DNA of 53,907 nucleotides from Sphingomonas elodea ATCC 31461 (GTDB lineage Bacteria; Pseudomonadota; Alphaproteobacteria; Sphingomonadales; Sphingomonadaceae). The notes under the pieces were generated by a model. The model was not told where the DNA came from. It was given only the letters and a program-made list of their open reading frames with translations, and searched no databases. The DNA lies in assembly GCF_000226955.1 (NCBI RefSeq), contig NZ_AGFU01000004.1:1-53907 (forward strand). Reading direction: 5' to 3'. The translations under genes and the position numbers were made by a program. Shown in pieces: positions 7,437 to 17,241 of the stretch; the first letter of the stretch is position 1; the number at the start of each line of letters is the position of its first letter.

Positions 7437-9199
7437 ATGATGTCCGACGCCCGCACCATCACTCGCGCCTTTTTCAGCGATCCGCCCCACCCGACGTGGA
7501 CCGGGCGCGCGGTCGGTGCGGTGCTGGCGTTGATCGGGCTGGTGCTGGCGATCGGCGGCGCCTGGTTGGCGGTGCTCGGCGGCTCGCTCTACTACCTCGT
7601 CACCGGCGTCGCGATGGTGGGGGCAGGGGTGTTGCTGGTGCGCGGGCGGACGCTTGGCGGCTGGCTCTATCTCGCGATCGTCGTCCTCACTTTCCTCTGG
7701 GCCTGGTGGGAGGTCGGTGCCAATGCCTGGGCGCAGGTGCCGCGGATTATCGCGCTGGTCGTGCTGCTGGTGGCGGTGCTCGCGGCGATGGCGACGATGC
7801 GCGTCCGACGTGAGCGGTGGCGGTTCGCGCTGGCAGGCGTGCTGGCCGCGGTGGCGATCACCGGCGTGGACCTTGCGGTGGCCGCCAACGGTCAGCCCGA
7901 CTGGGTGCAGGCTGCGCTCCCCGCGCCGGGCACCCAGGGCATGGCCGATCCGTCAGGCCAGCAGACCGGCGCCGACTGGCCGAGCTATGGCGGTACGGGT
8001 AGCGCCCGGCGCTGTTCCCCGCTCGCGCAGATGAACGCGTCCAATGTCGGCAGCCTCAAGCGCGCCTGGCTGATCCACACCGGCGACATGCCCAGCTCGC
8101 CCAGGATCGCTGGGCGCCTTCGGGCGTGATCCAGGGCTTCGACGCGCGCACCGGCAAGCTGCGCTGGGCGTGGGACATGATGCACCCGGAGTGGAACGGC
8201 TATCCGCCCGCAGGCCAGGAATGGGCGCGCGGCACGCCGAACATGTGGACCATGGCCAGCGGTGACGAGCAGCTCGGTCTGGTCTACCTGCCGATGGGCA
8301 ATGCGGCGGCGGACTATTATTCGAGCCTGCGTCGCCCGGAAGAGAACCAGTTCGCCACCTCGCTGGTCGCGCTGGACGTGACCACCGGCAAGCCGCGCTG
8401 GCGCTTCCAGGCGGTTCGCAAGGATGTGTGGGACTACGACTTTGGCGCCCAGGCGACGCTGGTCGAGTACAAGGGCGTCCCGGCGATGGTGCTGCCCTCA
8501 AAGCAGGGCGACATCTACATCCTCGACCGCCGCACCGGTCGCCCGCTGATCCCGGTGGGCGAGATCAAGGCGCCGCAGATCGGCGTCGAGCCGCAGCAGC
8601 GCGCGGCCACCCAGCCGGTGTCGCTCTGGCATACGCTGCGCCAGCCCGACCTGACCGAGCGCGACATGTGGGGCATGTCGCCGATCGATCAGATAGTGTG
8701 CCGCATCCAGTTCCGCCGGGCGAGCTACAAGGGCTTCTTTACGCCCCCCGAGGCGGACCGACACTCGATCGAATATCCTGGGTACAATGGCGGCACCGAC
8801 TGGGGCGGCATCGCGGTCGACCCGCAGCGCGGCGTGATCGTCGCCAATTACAACGACATGCTCAACTATGTCCGGCTGGTTCCACGCGCCGAGGCGAACC
8901 AGCGGGGATGGCAACCGCGCGACCAGGCCCGCGGCAAGATCGGCGGGGCGGAAGGCGCAGGCGATCCCCAGGCGCACACCCCCTATGCGATCGACGTCAA
9001 CGCCGGCTGGCAGCTGCCCTTCACCGGCATGCTCTGCAAGCAGCCCCCCTATGGCGGCATCCGCGCGATCGACATGGCGACGAGCAAGACGATCTGGGAC
9101 CGCCCGCTGGGCGAGGCGCGCACTAACGGGCCGTTCGGCATCCCCTCGATGCTGCCGATCCCCATCGGTACGCCCAACAATGGGGGATCGGTGGTGACC
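7437..9199 (+). pseudogene. membrane-bound PQQ-dependent dehydrogenase, internally deleted and frameshifted
   Basis: The N-terminal piece (7437 to ~8105) has the five membrane helices of glucose/quinate-type quinoproteins. It then enters the beta-propeller at DWPSYGGTGSARR, reaching LKRAWLIHTGD. The rest resumes in another frame at about 8117 with APSGVIQGFDARTGKLRW and continues through recognisable propeller blades to PIPIGTPNNGGSVVT near 9197. About 100 residues of the middle propeller, and the last blades after 9199, are missing. The family oxidises sugars or cyclic polyols in the periplasm and feeds ubiquinone; this copy cannot fold normally. The ATG at 7437 has GGGAGAG upstream, so the 5' end is genuine. 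Confidence 0.85.
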
Positions 9200-9766
9200 G
9201 TGGGCGTGCTGATCTTCTTCATCCACCACGTGCCGCAGCGCATCCACATCAACAGCGTGATCGAGGATATCGGTCGCCGCCTGCAGCACGAAGTGGACCG
9301 CCGCTTCCCGAGCGTGATCGGTACCGCCGACCCCGATGCCGCCGAGACGGAAGCGAGCGATCGCCTGGAGCCGGACGGCAGCCCGCGCGCGGTCGGGGCG
9401 CGGGGCACCGGCTATATCCAGCTGATCGACGAGGATCTGCTGATGCGGACCGCTACGGATTCCGATCTGGTGTGCCGCATCCGCTACCGCCCGGGCGATT
9501 TCGTGCATGAAGGCCGCACGCTGCTGGAACTGTGGCCGGCCGAGCGGTGCGACGATGCGTGCATAGGCCAACTGCAAGGCGCATTCGCGCTCGGCGCCCA
9601 GCGTACGGCGCTACAGGACCTGCGCTTTCTGATCGACGAACTTGTCGAGACTGCCGACCGGGCGCTCTCTCCCGGCATCAATGATCCCTTCACCGCGGTC
9701 ACGTGCATGGACTGGCTCGGGGCGGCGCGCGCGGTGCGGGCAACGATCCTCGTTGGCGACGAATGA
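9200..9766 (+). pseudogene. DUF2254 membrane protein, C-terminal half fused to the PQQ dehydrogenase frame
   Basis: From VGVLIFFIHHVPQRIHINSVIEDIGRRL to the stop, the reading frame matches the C-terminal half of DUF2254 proteins. It contains the conserved GYIQLIDEDLL, RPGDFVHEGR, AFALGAQRTALQDLRFLIDELV and ALSPGINDPFTA blocks. Full-length members are ~420 residues with several N-terminal helices, which are missing here. The join with the quinoprotein is in frame, giving one open frame from about 8126 to 9766. Such a protein would mix an incomplete periplasmic propeller with a cytoplasmic domain and is unlikely to work. Function of DUF2254 is unknown. Confidence 0.82.
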
Positions 9767-9847
9767 CCATTGCTGGGCGACGAACCGAGCCATCTCGCCC
9801 TGCAATCCTGAGCTTCCGACGGTAAGCCGTTTGGAAAGGAGGGCTAT

Positions 9848-10957
9848 TTGCCACGTATCGATACTGTCGTCCGCTTCGGCGCGCACGTTGCGCCGGTCGT
9901 CCTGCTCGCCGCCTGTGTTCCTGCCGCACCCCCTGTCCCTTTGAAGGCACCACCGCCGCCCACTGCACGCCCGACGCTGGTCGGGCCGCCGATCGACGCA
10001 ACCTCCGCGACACCAAGGCCCAAGCGGTCCGACGAGCCGCCGGCCGCCTTGCTCAACGCGGTGCAGGCCCTCGGCGCCGGGTTCCAGGGGCAGGTTGCGA
10101 TCTCGGTACGGGATGTCGATCGTGGCTGGATGGTCGCATGGAACGGTGACCGACCGCATCCGCAGCAGAGCGTCAGCAAGCTGTGGGTGGCGATCGCCGT
10201 GTTCGACGCGATCGATCATGCTCGGCTGTCGTTCGCCACGCCGGTGACGGTGACCCGCAGCGACCTTACCGTCTTCCACCAACCGATCCGCGCGCTCATT
10301 GGACCGAACGGCTATCGCACTACGGTCGGCGCGCTGCTCGAATGCGCGCTGACCCGCAGCGACAATACCTGCAACGACGTACTGCTGTGGAAGGTCGGCG
10401 GTCCTGCCGCCATACGCCGGATGCTGAAAGAGAAGGGCATCGACGGGGTCGGCTTCGGCCCCGGCGAGCGTGAGCTGCAAGCCAAGACCGCCGGTCTGGT
10501 CTGGCGCAAGGAATGGGCGGGAGGCTGGGGCTTCCTCCAGGCGCGCGCGGCCATGCCTGCGGCCGATCGCCGCAAGGCGCTCGATCGCTATCTGGCCGCG
10601 CCCTATGACGGCGCGACCGCCAATGGCATCACGCTGGGCCTGTCGCTGCTAGCGCAGGACAAACTGCTCAGCCATGGCTCTACCGATCGGCTTTTCCGGA
10701 TCATGCTCGCGAGCAAGACCGGCCCGTTGCGGCTGAAGTCCGGCCTGCAGCCCGGCTGGAAGATGGCGCACAAGACCGGCACCGGGCAGGAACTCGGCAA
10801 TCTCGCCACCGGCTATAACGATGTCGGCCTGCTTACGGCACCCGACGGGCATCGCTATGCGGTGGCGGTGATGATCGCGAGCACGCGCCAGTCGATCCCG
10901 GTGCGAATGCGGCTAATGGGTGACGTCACCCGCGCGGTGATCCGCACGGCGGAATGA
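9848..10957 (+). CDS. class A beta-lactamase-like lipoprotein
   Basis: This 369-residue serine hydrolase shows the class A set: SVSK (Ser108, Lys111), SDN at 171-173, a GPGERELQ segment with the candidate general-base Glu, and KTG at 309-311. The N terminus has a short hydrophobic stretch and lipobox LAAC (Cys23), followed by a Pro/Ala-rich linker, so it should be anchored in a membrane on the periplasmic side. The start is TTG at 9848, justified by AGGAGG a few bases upstream. It could hydrolyse beta-lactams or act on cell-wall peptides; the spacing of motifs supports a true class A enzyme, but the spectrum cannot be read from sequence. It is intact among damaged neighbours. Confidence 0.85.
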   Translation: MPRIDTVVRFGAHVAPVVLLAACVPAAPPVPLKAPPPPTARPTLVGPPIDATSATPRPKRSDEPPAALLNAVQALGAGFQGQVAISVRDVDRGWMVAWNGDRPHPQQSVSKLWVAIAVFDAIDHARLSFATPVTVTRSDLTVFHQPIRALIGPNGYRTTVGALLECALTRSDNTCNDVLLWKVGGPAAIRRMLKEKGIDGVGFGPGERELQAKTAGLVWRKEWAGGWGFLQARAAMPAADRRKALDRYLAAPYDGATANGITLGLSLLAQDKLLSHGSTDRLFRIMLASKTGPLRLKSGLQPGWKMAHKTGTGQELGNLATGYNDVGLLTAPDGHRYAVAVMIASTRQSIPVRMRLMGDVTRAVIRTAE

Positions 10958-11030
10958 GGCGCGTCTTCGCGTTCCGGGTGGAAATCGCCTAACCTGCGTT
11001 CAACGAACAGAAAAAGGGACGAGGATCGCC

Positions 11031-11662
11031 TTGGACGACGCCATCGAAGCAACGGATCATCGTGCCCGCATGCGCGAGCGCCTGTTGCATCTGGCCCTGT
11101 ACCGCTGGTGGCGCCAGTTGCTCGTCGCGCCGATCGACCACGAGGCGGTGGTCGCCCGGATCGTCGAGGACAGCGGTTGGTCCGGCCGCTTCGCCTTCAT
11201 GACGAGGATGTCCGCCGGCATCGCGGTGCCAGGGCGATCCTGATCCTCGTCTTCGTCGCGATGGCGATCCCGCTCGGCATCTCGCTCAACCGCATCGGTC
11301 GCGAGGCGGTGGCGGTCACCCAGGCGCCGACGCGCTGGCGGCACAGCGCGGGCTACTGGACGGTGGCGATCGTACCGCCGCAGGGGCCGCTGCCGGAGAT
11401 CGGGTTCGCGGACAATGTCGATACCCTCGACGCGCGGGCGACCGAGGCCGTCGCTGCGTCGATCTGGGCGGCGAGGCGCTGGAACATCGGTGCGCTCGGC
11501 GTGCCGGGTCTGCCCAAGGGCAGCGCGCCAGCGAAACCCAACCTCACGCGGCGACGCGCGCTCGCCATTGCCGAGCAACTGCGCCGTGCCGGTCTCGTGG
11601 CAAGCGCAGCCCCGCCTGCCGGGCAACGCTTTGCGCTCGTGCCCGCGTCGGTTCTGCCCTAG
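11031..11662 (+). pseudogene. DUF389 (TIGR00341) membrane protein, internally deleted
   Basis: A TTG start at 11031 leads into LLHLALYRWWRQLLVAP and then EDSGWSGRFAFMTRMSAGIAV, a typical DUF389 first helix. That frame dies within four codons. The family's late segment resumes in a different frame at about 11235 with AILILVFVAMAIPLGISLNRIGREAVAVTQ and a ~110-residue tail. The multi-helix core that normally lies between them is gone, so the product cannot be a functional membrane protein. DUF389 function is unknown. Confidence 0.72.
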
Positions 11663-11691
11663 GGATTTTCACCCGCTCAGCCGCAACAGGA

Positions 11692-12900
11692 GTGCCCGCG
11701 TTGAACGACATCGGTCTTCCCGAACTCGGCACGTTGCTGATCGTCGCGTCGCTGGTGGCGATGATCTCGCGGCGGATCGGGCTGCCCTATACGGCCGGGC
11801 TGGTGCTGGCCGGGATCGCGCTCGCGTTCCTGCCGGTGGGTGCCAACCTGCCGCTGTCGCGCGAGCTGATCTTCAACATATTCCTGCCGCCGTTGATCTT
11901 CGAGGCGGCGTTGCAGCTGCGTTGGCAGCGGTTCCGCGAGGAGCTGCCGCTCACCATCGTGCTGGCGTTCCTTGGCGTCGCGATTTCCGCGCTGCTGGTC
12001 ACCGTCGGCATGCACTGGCTGCTCGGCTGGAGCTGGCTGGGCGCAGCCTTCTTCGGCGTGCTGATCGCCGCGACCGATCCCGTCTCGGTGATCGCGGCCT
12101 TCAAGGAGATGAAGGCCGAACCGCGACTGAGTATGGTGGTGGAGTCGGAAAGCCTGCTCAACGACGGCGTTGCCGCGGTGGGGTTCGCGATCCTGATCGC
12201 GGTTGCCGAGGGCGGCGGGCTCAGCGTCGGTAGCGTCGCGACGTCGCTGCTCTGGACGGTGCTGGGCGGCGTGGTGATCGGCGGCGCGATCGCTTTCGTG
12301 GTGCTGACGGTGGCGGGGCGAACCGAGGACCACCTCGTCGAGGTGACGCTGACCACGGTGATCGCCTGGGCAAGCTTTCTGCTCGCCGAGCATGTCCATG
12401 CCTCCGGCGTGTTCGCCGCGCTCGCTGCCGGGATCATCGTCGGCGCGATCGGCCCGCGCGGCTCGATCTCGGTTGCCGGGCGCCAGCATGTCCAGGATTT
12501 CTGGGCCTATGCCGCCTTCCTCGCCAATTCCTGCCTGTTCCTGCTGATCGGCAGCCACGAGGCGCACCAGCCGATCGCAATGGTGAGCGGTGCGCTCGTC
12601 GCGGGGATCCTGCTGACGCTGCTCGGCCGCGCGGCGGCGGTCTATCCGCTGGCGGCGCTGTTCGCCCGCACTCGGCTGCGGTTGCCGGCTACCTACCAGC
12701 ACGTCCTTGTCTGGGGCGGGCTGCGCGGGGCGGTGGGGCTCGCGCTGGCGCTGGCGGTGCCGGCGAACGTCGCTGAGCGCGGCGCGATCGTCGTGGTCAC
12801 CTTCGGCGTGGTCGCCTTCTCGATCTTCGCTCAGGGACTCACCATGCCGCCGCTGCTCCGCCGGTGGAAGCTTACCGGCGCGGAGGATGCGGAGCATTGA
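11692..12900 (+). CDS. cation/proton antiporter (CPA1, NhaP-like)
   Basis: The protein is about 400 residues with 12-13 hydrophobic segments. It carries the CPA signature ATDPVSVIAAFKEM with the transport Asp, SESLLNDGVAAVGF after it, and the late VLVWGGLRGAVGLALAL block with the conserved Arg. It exchanges Na+ or K+ for H+ across the inner membrane. The start is either GTG at 11692 or, better placed relative to the AGGAG at 11688-11692, TTG at 11701 (MNDIGLPELG). It is full length, with no C-terminal RCK or CNMP domain. Its stop is 2 bp from the end of the convergent L,D-transpeptidase gene. Confidence 0.92.
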   Translation: MPALNDIGLPELGTLLIVASLVAMISRRIGLPYTAGLVLAGIALAFLPVGANLPLSRELIFNIFLPPLIFEAALQLRWQRFREELPLTIVLAFLGVAISALLVTVGMHWLLGWSWLGAAFFGVLIAATDPVSVIAAFKEMKAEPRLSMVVESESLLNDGVAAVGFAILIAVAEGGGLSVGSVATSLLWTVLGGVVIGGAIAFVVLTVAGRTEDHLVEVTLTTVIAWASFLLAEHVHASGVFAALAAGIIVGAIGPRGSISVAGRQHVQDFWAYAAFLANSCLFLLIGSHEAHQPIAMVSGALVAGILLTLLGRAAAVYPLAALFARTRLRLPATYQHVLVWGGLRGAVGLALALAVPANVAERGAIVVVTFGVVAFSIFAQGLTMPPLLRRWKLTGAEDAEH

Positions 12901-12901
12901 A

Positions 12902-14245
12902 TCACGGGCCGATGTCGATGGCGTCGGCTTGGGTCCTGGTGCGCGAACCGTCATCGAAGCCGAGCGCCCGCGCGACCGAGCCGTTCCAGTCATAGGGATC
13001 GGTGCGGACCGTCACCCGGCCGATCTCGTCGACAAAGGCGTTCTGGTAGAGCAGCCGCACGGGGATGCGTACCGGGAGGGCCACGAAGATCTGTTCACCG
13101 CTGGCGCTCGCCGCCTGCCAGCGATCGGCCACGCCTTCGTCCTCGGCGAGCAGTTGCGCGAAGCCCAGCGCGTCGTCCACACGCACGCAGCCATGGCTGA
13201 GATGCCGCTGGCTGCGCTCGAACAGGCCCGGCGCGCTGGTATCGTGGAGGTAGATCGCCTGGTCGTTGATCATGTCGAACTTGACCATTCCCAGCGCATT
13301 GTCCGGCCCCGGCTGCTGGACGATATAGCCGCCCCGGCGCACCATGTTGTGGCTGGCGAGATAGTCGGGGCCGACATGCGCCAGCTCGGTGTTCTCGATC
13401 GATTTGGGGATCGTCCAGGTCGGGTTGGCGACCAGGCGATAGATGGGGGACGACAGGAGCGGCGTTTCCCGGCCCGGCTTTCCGACGATGACCTTGCGGC
13501 TGTCGACCGGCACGCCGTCGCGATAGTAAGTGAGGCGCGCAGCGGCGATGTTGACGTCGATGCGCGTCGCCGGCGGGTTGCGGGCCAGCCAGCGCAGACG
13601 CTCGAGCGCCACGGCGAGCGTACGGGCGCGGTCGGCGGGGCGGATCAGGCCGTTTGCTGCGATTGGGGGGGCGGAGCCGTTGCCGAGGCGTTGCTCGGCC
13701 ACCGCGGCGCGATAGGCCTCGGAAAGGCGGCGATAGTCTGCGTGCTGCGGGGCGAGGCCGGCAAGCCAGGCGGGCAGGTCGCCGCGGTCGAGCGCGGTGG
13801 CAAGCCCTACGACGATGTCAGCGTCGGGGCGGGGCAGCGTATAGACGGCGTGCAGCGTGGCCGGATCCACCACGCCCATGGCCAGCGCGCGGGCATAGCG
13901 GAGCGCGGCGCGCGTGCGTGCGACATCCAGCGCCTCGGGACTTGCGGCAGGCTCGACGGAAGACGGGAAGAACAGCCGATCCAGCCCATGATTGGCACGG
14001 TGCGCGATCGCATCTTCGAGGGCGCGCGCGGTCGCGTCGGTCCAAACGAGGCGCCACTGTGCCCGATCATAGAAGCGCTGGAGCTCGGGCTCGGTTGCGA
14101 GCGACCGGAGCGCAGCCTGCGCCTGCCCCGCGGACATGAGAACAGCGGCACCCTGGCGAACGACAGCGGCGGCGGCGGGAGGTGCAACGGACAGGAGAAG
14201 GGGGGCTGCAACCATGCAGCGAAACCGAAGGTTTGAAACAGTCAT
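12902..14245 (-). CDS. L,D-transpeptidase (YcbB-type, YkuD domain)
   Basis: The 447-residue exported protein starts at MTVSNLRFRCMVAAP, with a signal peptide ending near PPAAAAV. A helical scaffold domain follows, then a YkuD catalytic domain with HDTSAPGLFERSQRHLSHGCVRVDD, where SHGCVRV holds the catalytic Cys and preceding His. This is the YcbB/LdtD architecture (about 450-600 residues). It makes 3-3 cross-links between meso-DAP residues in the periplasmic peptidoglycan and resists most penicillins. ATG 14245 is chosen because it begins the signal peptide; the open frame further upstream lacks any signal. It is divergent from the damaged SLC13 gene. Confidence 0.9.
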   Translation of the reverse strand: MTVSNLRFRCMVAAPLLLSVAPPAAAAVVRQGAAVLMSAGQAQAALRSLATEPELQRFYDRAQWRLVWTDATARALEDAIAHRANHGLDRLFFPSSVEPAASPEALDVARTRAALRYARALAMGVVDPATLHAVYTLPRPDADIVVGLATALDRGDLPAWLAGLAPQHADYRRLSEAYRAAVAEQRLGNGSAPPIAANGLIRPADRARTLAVALERLRWLARNPPATRIDVNIAAARLTYYRDGVPVDSRKVIVGKPGRETPLLSSPIYRLVANPTWTIPKSIENTELAHVGPDYLASHNMVRRGGYIVQQPGPDNALGMVKFDMINDQAIYLHDTSAPGLFERSQRHLSHGCVRVDDALGFAQLLAEDEGVADRWQAASASGEQIFVALPVRIPVRLLYQNAFVDEIGRVTVRTDPYDWNGSVARALGFDDGSRTRTQADAIDIGP

Positions 14246-14317
14246 GTCCTTGCAAACGCACCCGCGCCGCCGATCGGTCCATCGTGCCTGTGCCCCGCTT
14301 TGGCGGGTGGGTCGCGG

Positions 14318-15690
14318 ATGACCCCGGCGATCCTCAGTGCCGCCGTCTTGCTGGGCGCGCTGGTATTGTTCGTATCCGAGCGCGTCCGGCACGATCTGGT
14401 GGCGCGGCAGGCGAAGCGGCCGCCTGCCGCGACGCTGATGCCGCTCGCCTTCGCCACCATCCTGGGCGGCATGACCACGCTGATCGGGACGCCCGCCAAC
14501 CTCATCCTGTCCTCGGTGCGCGCCAAGGAACTGGGCACGGGCTTCGGCTTCTTTCAGATGGCGCCGGTGGGGGTGGCGGTGTCCGCGGTGGGGTTGCTGT
14601 ACCTCGTGCTGGTCGGTTGGCGGCTGCTGCCGGTGGGGCAGGGGATGGACCGACCGGTGCGGCCGCCCTGGCGGGTCTATGAGCTTACCGCACCGGCTGC
14701 CGTGTCGCTCGCCGGTCTGCTTCCGCGCCTGCGGACGGCAGCGGTGTGGCTGCTTGCCGTCTTCCGGGAGGGGCATCGGATCCGGCCGGAAACCGGTCTG
14801 GAGGCCGGAGACCGCCTGCTGGTGGTGTCGCGCCGCCAGCAATAGATCGCTGCGGAGGCCACCGGGCTACGGTCCGACATCGAGGAAGCGGAGGGCGACA
14901 GCGTTACAGCGCGTGTCGTCGTCGCCCATGGTTCGTTCCTCATCGGCCTCAGTCACGAGGCGATCCGGATCCGCAGCAACGACACGCTTACCGTTGTCGC
15001 CGTGGGGCCGCGCGCTGCGCGGCGGCGCGCGCCGCTCGCTTCGCTCCGTATCGAGGCGGGCGATCAACTGTTCGTGTGCGGCCGCCCGGCGGATCTCGCG
15101 CGCTTCGTCGGCACTGCGCGACTGCTCGAGGTCGACCGGGTCGATCGCCTGCCCGTCGCCCGTAGGCAGGCGGCGCCGATCCTGATGATTTTCATCGCCG
15201 CGATCGTCTCGATCGTCGGGTTCGGGGCGCCGCCAGCGCTCGCCTTTCTTGCCGCTGCCGTCGTGCTGGTCGCGACGCGGCTGATGGGAGCTGACGACGT
15301 GTACCAGGCGATCGACTGGAGCGTGATCGTGCTGCTCGCGGCAATGATACCCGTCGGCCACAGCTTCGAGACGAGCGGCGCTGCCGCCATCGCCGCCGAA
15401 TGGCTGGGTGCTACGCTCGCCGGCCTGCCACCCGTCGCGGTGATCGCCGCCTTGTGCGGCATGACCCTCTTGTTGTCGATCTTCCTCAACAACGTCGCGA
15501 CCGCGATTATCATGGGGCCGCTCGCCATCGATGCCGCGCGGGTGCTGGGCATCGGACCCGACGCCGCGCTATTGGCGGTGCGGATCGGCACCTCGGCAGA
15601 TTTTCTCACACCCATCGGCCACCAGAACAACCTGCTCGTGATGGGGCCGGGCGGGTATCGCTTCACCGATTATGCGCGCATGGGCGCCGC
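14318..15690 (+). pseudogene. SLC13-type permease with RCK_C domains; deletion, in-frame amber and 3' loss
   Basis: The start MTPAILSAAVLLGALVLFVSERVRHDL jumps after residue ~29 to LMPLAFATILGGMTTLIGTPANL, so about 90 residues are missing in frame. A second gap follows YELTAPA. The first RCK_C domain ends SRRQQ, then a TAG at 14843-14845 interrupts, and the same frame continues IAAEATGLRSDIEE. Family members have a sense codon here, so a CAG-to-TAG change would explain it. The second half keeps the Na+-motif SIFLNNVATAIIMGPLA and [13 protein letters not shown], then breaks near 15690, where it runs into the antisense strand of a BCCT gene. The family imports dicarboxylates or sulfate; this copy is dead. 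Confidence 0.85.
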
Positions 15691-16443
15691 CTGCAGCGCG
15701 CCGAGCCCGCCCGCCACCAGCAGCAGCGTCGCCGCCCCCATCACCAGCACGATCACGATGATCTTGGCGGTCAGCGTGTCGGGAAGTGCGTAGATATAGG
15801 ACGGCCCTGCGGTCATCTGCGAGACGCCGAAGCCCAGCGATGTCGCGACGCCGAACACCGTGCCGCACACCGCGAAGATGTCGATCGCGTCGCCCAGCGG
15901 CCCTTGGATGCGCTTGCCGAGAATCGGCGCCAGCCCCGAGCGCAGGGTAAGCGGCAGATCCTTGCGATAGGTGAAATAGGCAAGGCTCAGCCCGACGAGC
16001 GCGTAGATCGCCCAGGCATGGACGCCATAATGGTGGAAGGTGATCGCCATTGCCTCCCGCGCCGCGTCGATCGTGCCGCTCTTCGCCTCGGGGGGCGAGA
16101 TGTAGGGCTGGATCGGCTCGGCGACGGCAAAATACATCAGCCCGATGGCCATTCCGGCCGCGAACAGCATCGCCAGCCAGGAAAGATAGGGGAAGTCCGG
16201 CTCGGCATCGTCCGGCCCGAGCTTGAGCTTGCCCGCCGGACCGAAGCCGAGCGCGAGGACGATGACGAGGAACACCGCGACCGCGGCGATGTAGAACCAG
16301 CCGAACGTGTCGATGGTCCAGGCCTGCGCCGCCTTGAAGGCAAGGTCGGCGCTGCCGGGCATCGCGATGGTGACGCCGAGCAACGCCAGAATGAGCGCCG
16401 AGGCGCCCCAGAACACGCGGGGGTTGATTGCACTTTTCAGCAT
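15690..16443 (-). pseudogene. BCCT-family transporter (betaine/choline/carnitine), C-terminal half missing
   Basis: From [18 protein letters not shown] at 16443 the frame shows classic BCCT features: [28 protein letters not shown], and [22 protein letters not shown], the region that precedes the substrate site. It then meets SLC13 DNA in the opposite orientation near 15690, just after the [13 protein letters not shown] helix. Family members are 500-670 residues; only ~250 are left and the Trp-rich substrate segment is lost. The two truncated transporters are fused tail to tail, meaning a deletion or inversion joined their 3' parts. The original role would have been osmoprotectant uptake. Confidence 0.85.
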
Positions 16444-16511
16444 ACTTGCACGGCTGAACGCCCATCGGGCGAAAAGGTGGCCGCGACTGCCTTCGCGCGC
16501 CACCCGGGGGC

Positions 16512-17241
16512 TCAGTGCGGCGCCAGCCCCAGTTCGACGCCGGTCTTGTCGTGGAGTGCGAAGCGATCGACGAGGTCTGCGCTCGCATGGTTATAGCCGA
16601 CCACCTCGACGGCACGGCCGTCGCGACGGAGCCGCCCATGCCGCCGAACAGGGCCGCGACGATGTTCGCGCCGCCTTGGCCCGCGCACTCCCGGCGCTTG
16701 TCGCTGTCCGTATCGATCATGTCGTCCACGATCTGCGCGGTGAGCAGCGATTCCAGCAGTCCCACCGCCGCCATGGTGAGCGCATAGGGCAGGATGATCC
16801 ACAGCGTCTCCAGGGGCAGCGGGACGTGCGGCAGGGCGAAACTCGGCAAGCCCTGCGGCAGCTGATAACCGAGCGCGAGACGAACTGCATGACCAGATCG
16901 CGCCGCAGCACGCCCGCGACGATCTGGATCACGCCCATCAGGATCGTCGCGGCGAAGAGGTATTCGACTCCGTGTTCGCGCACGAGCGGCCCGACGAGGA
17001 CGGCGACTGCTGCCGTTGCGGCCGAGATCATGCCGGGACGCCCCCCGACGAGGGATATGGTCATCGCGATCGCGACGGAAGCGTAGAGCCCCACGCGCGG
17101 GTCGACCCCGGCGATGATGGAAAAGCCGATCGCTTCGGGGATCAGCGCCAGGGCGACGACGATGCTGGCCAGCACGTCCCGGCGAGCCTTGATGCCGTCA
17201 GTAAACCACTGGCGGCGGTACGCGGTAAAATCGAGGGTCAT
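16512..17241 (-). pseudogene. SulP-family anion transporter with two internal deletions
   Basis: The gene starts normally ([20 protein letters not shown] at 17241) and reads through the conserved [12 protein letters not shown] and [16 protein letters not shown] to [11 protein letters not shown]. It then switches frame at about 16880 to [20 protein letters not shown], with ~60 residues lost. This segment runs through [12 protein letters not shown] and [17 protein letters not shown]. Near 16625 it changes frame again and resumes at [16 protein letters not shown], the end of the STAS domain, finishing LGLAPH. Both the late membrane core and most of STAS are missing. The ATG overlaps the stop of the truncated hydrolase frame (17238). 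Confidence 0.85.

Noticed and set aside
12902-14842. 646-codon version of the L,D-transpeptidase
   Set aside because: The extra ~200 N-terminal residues are antisense to the SLC13 remnant and lack a signal peptide; the signal peptide starts at 14245.
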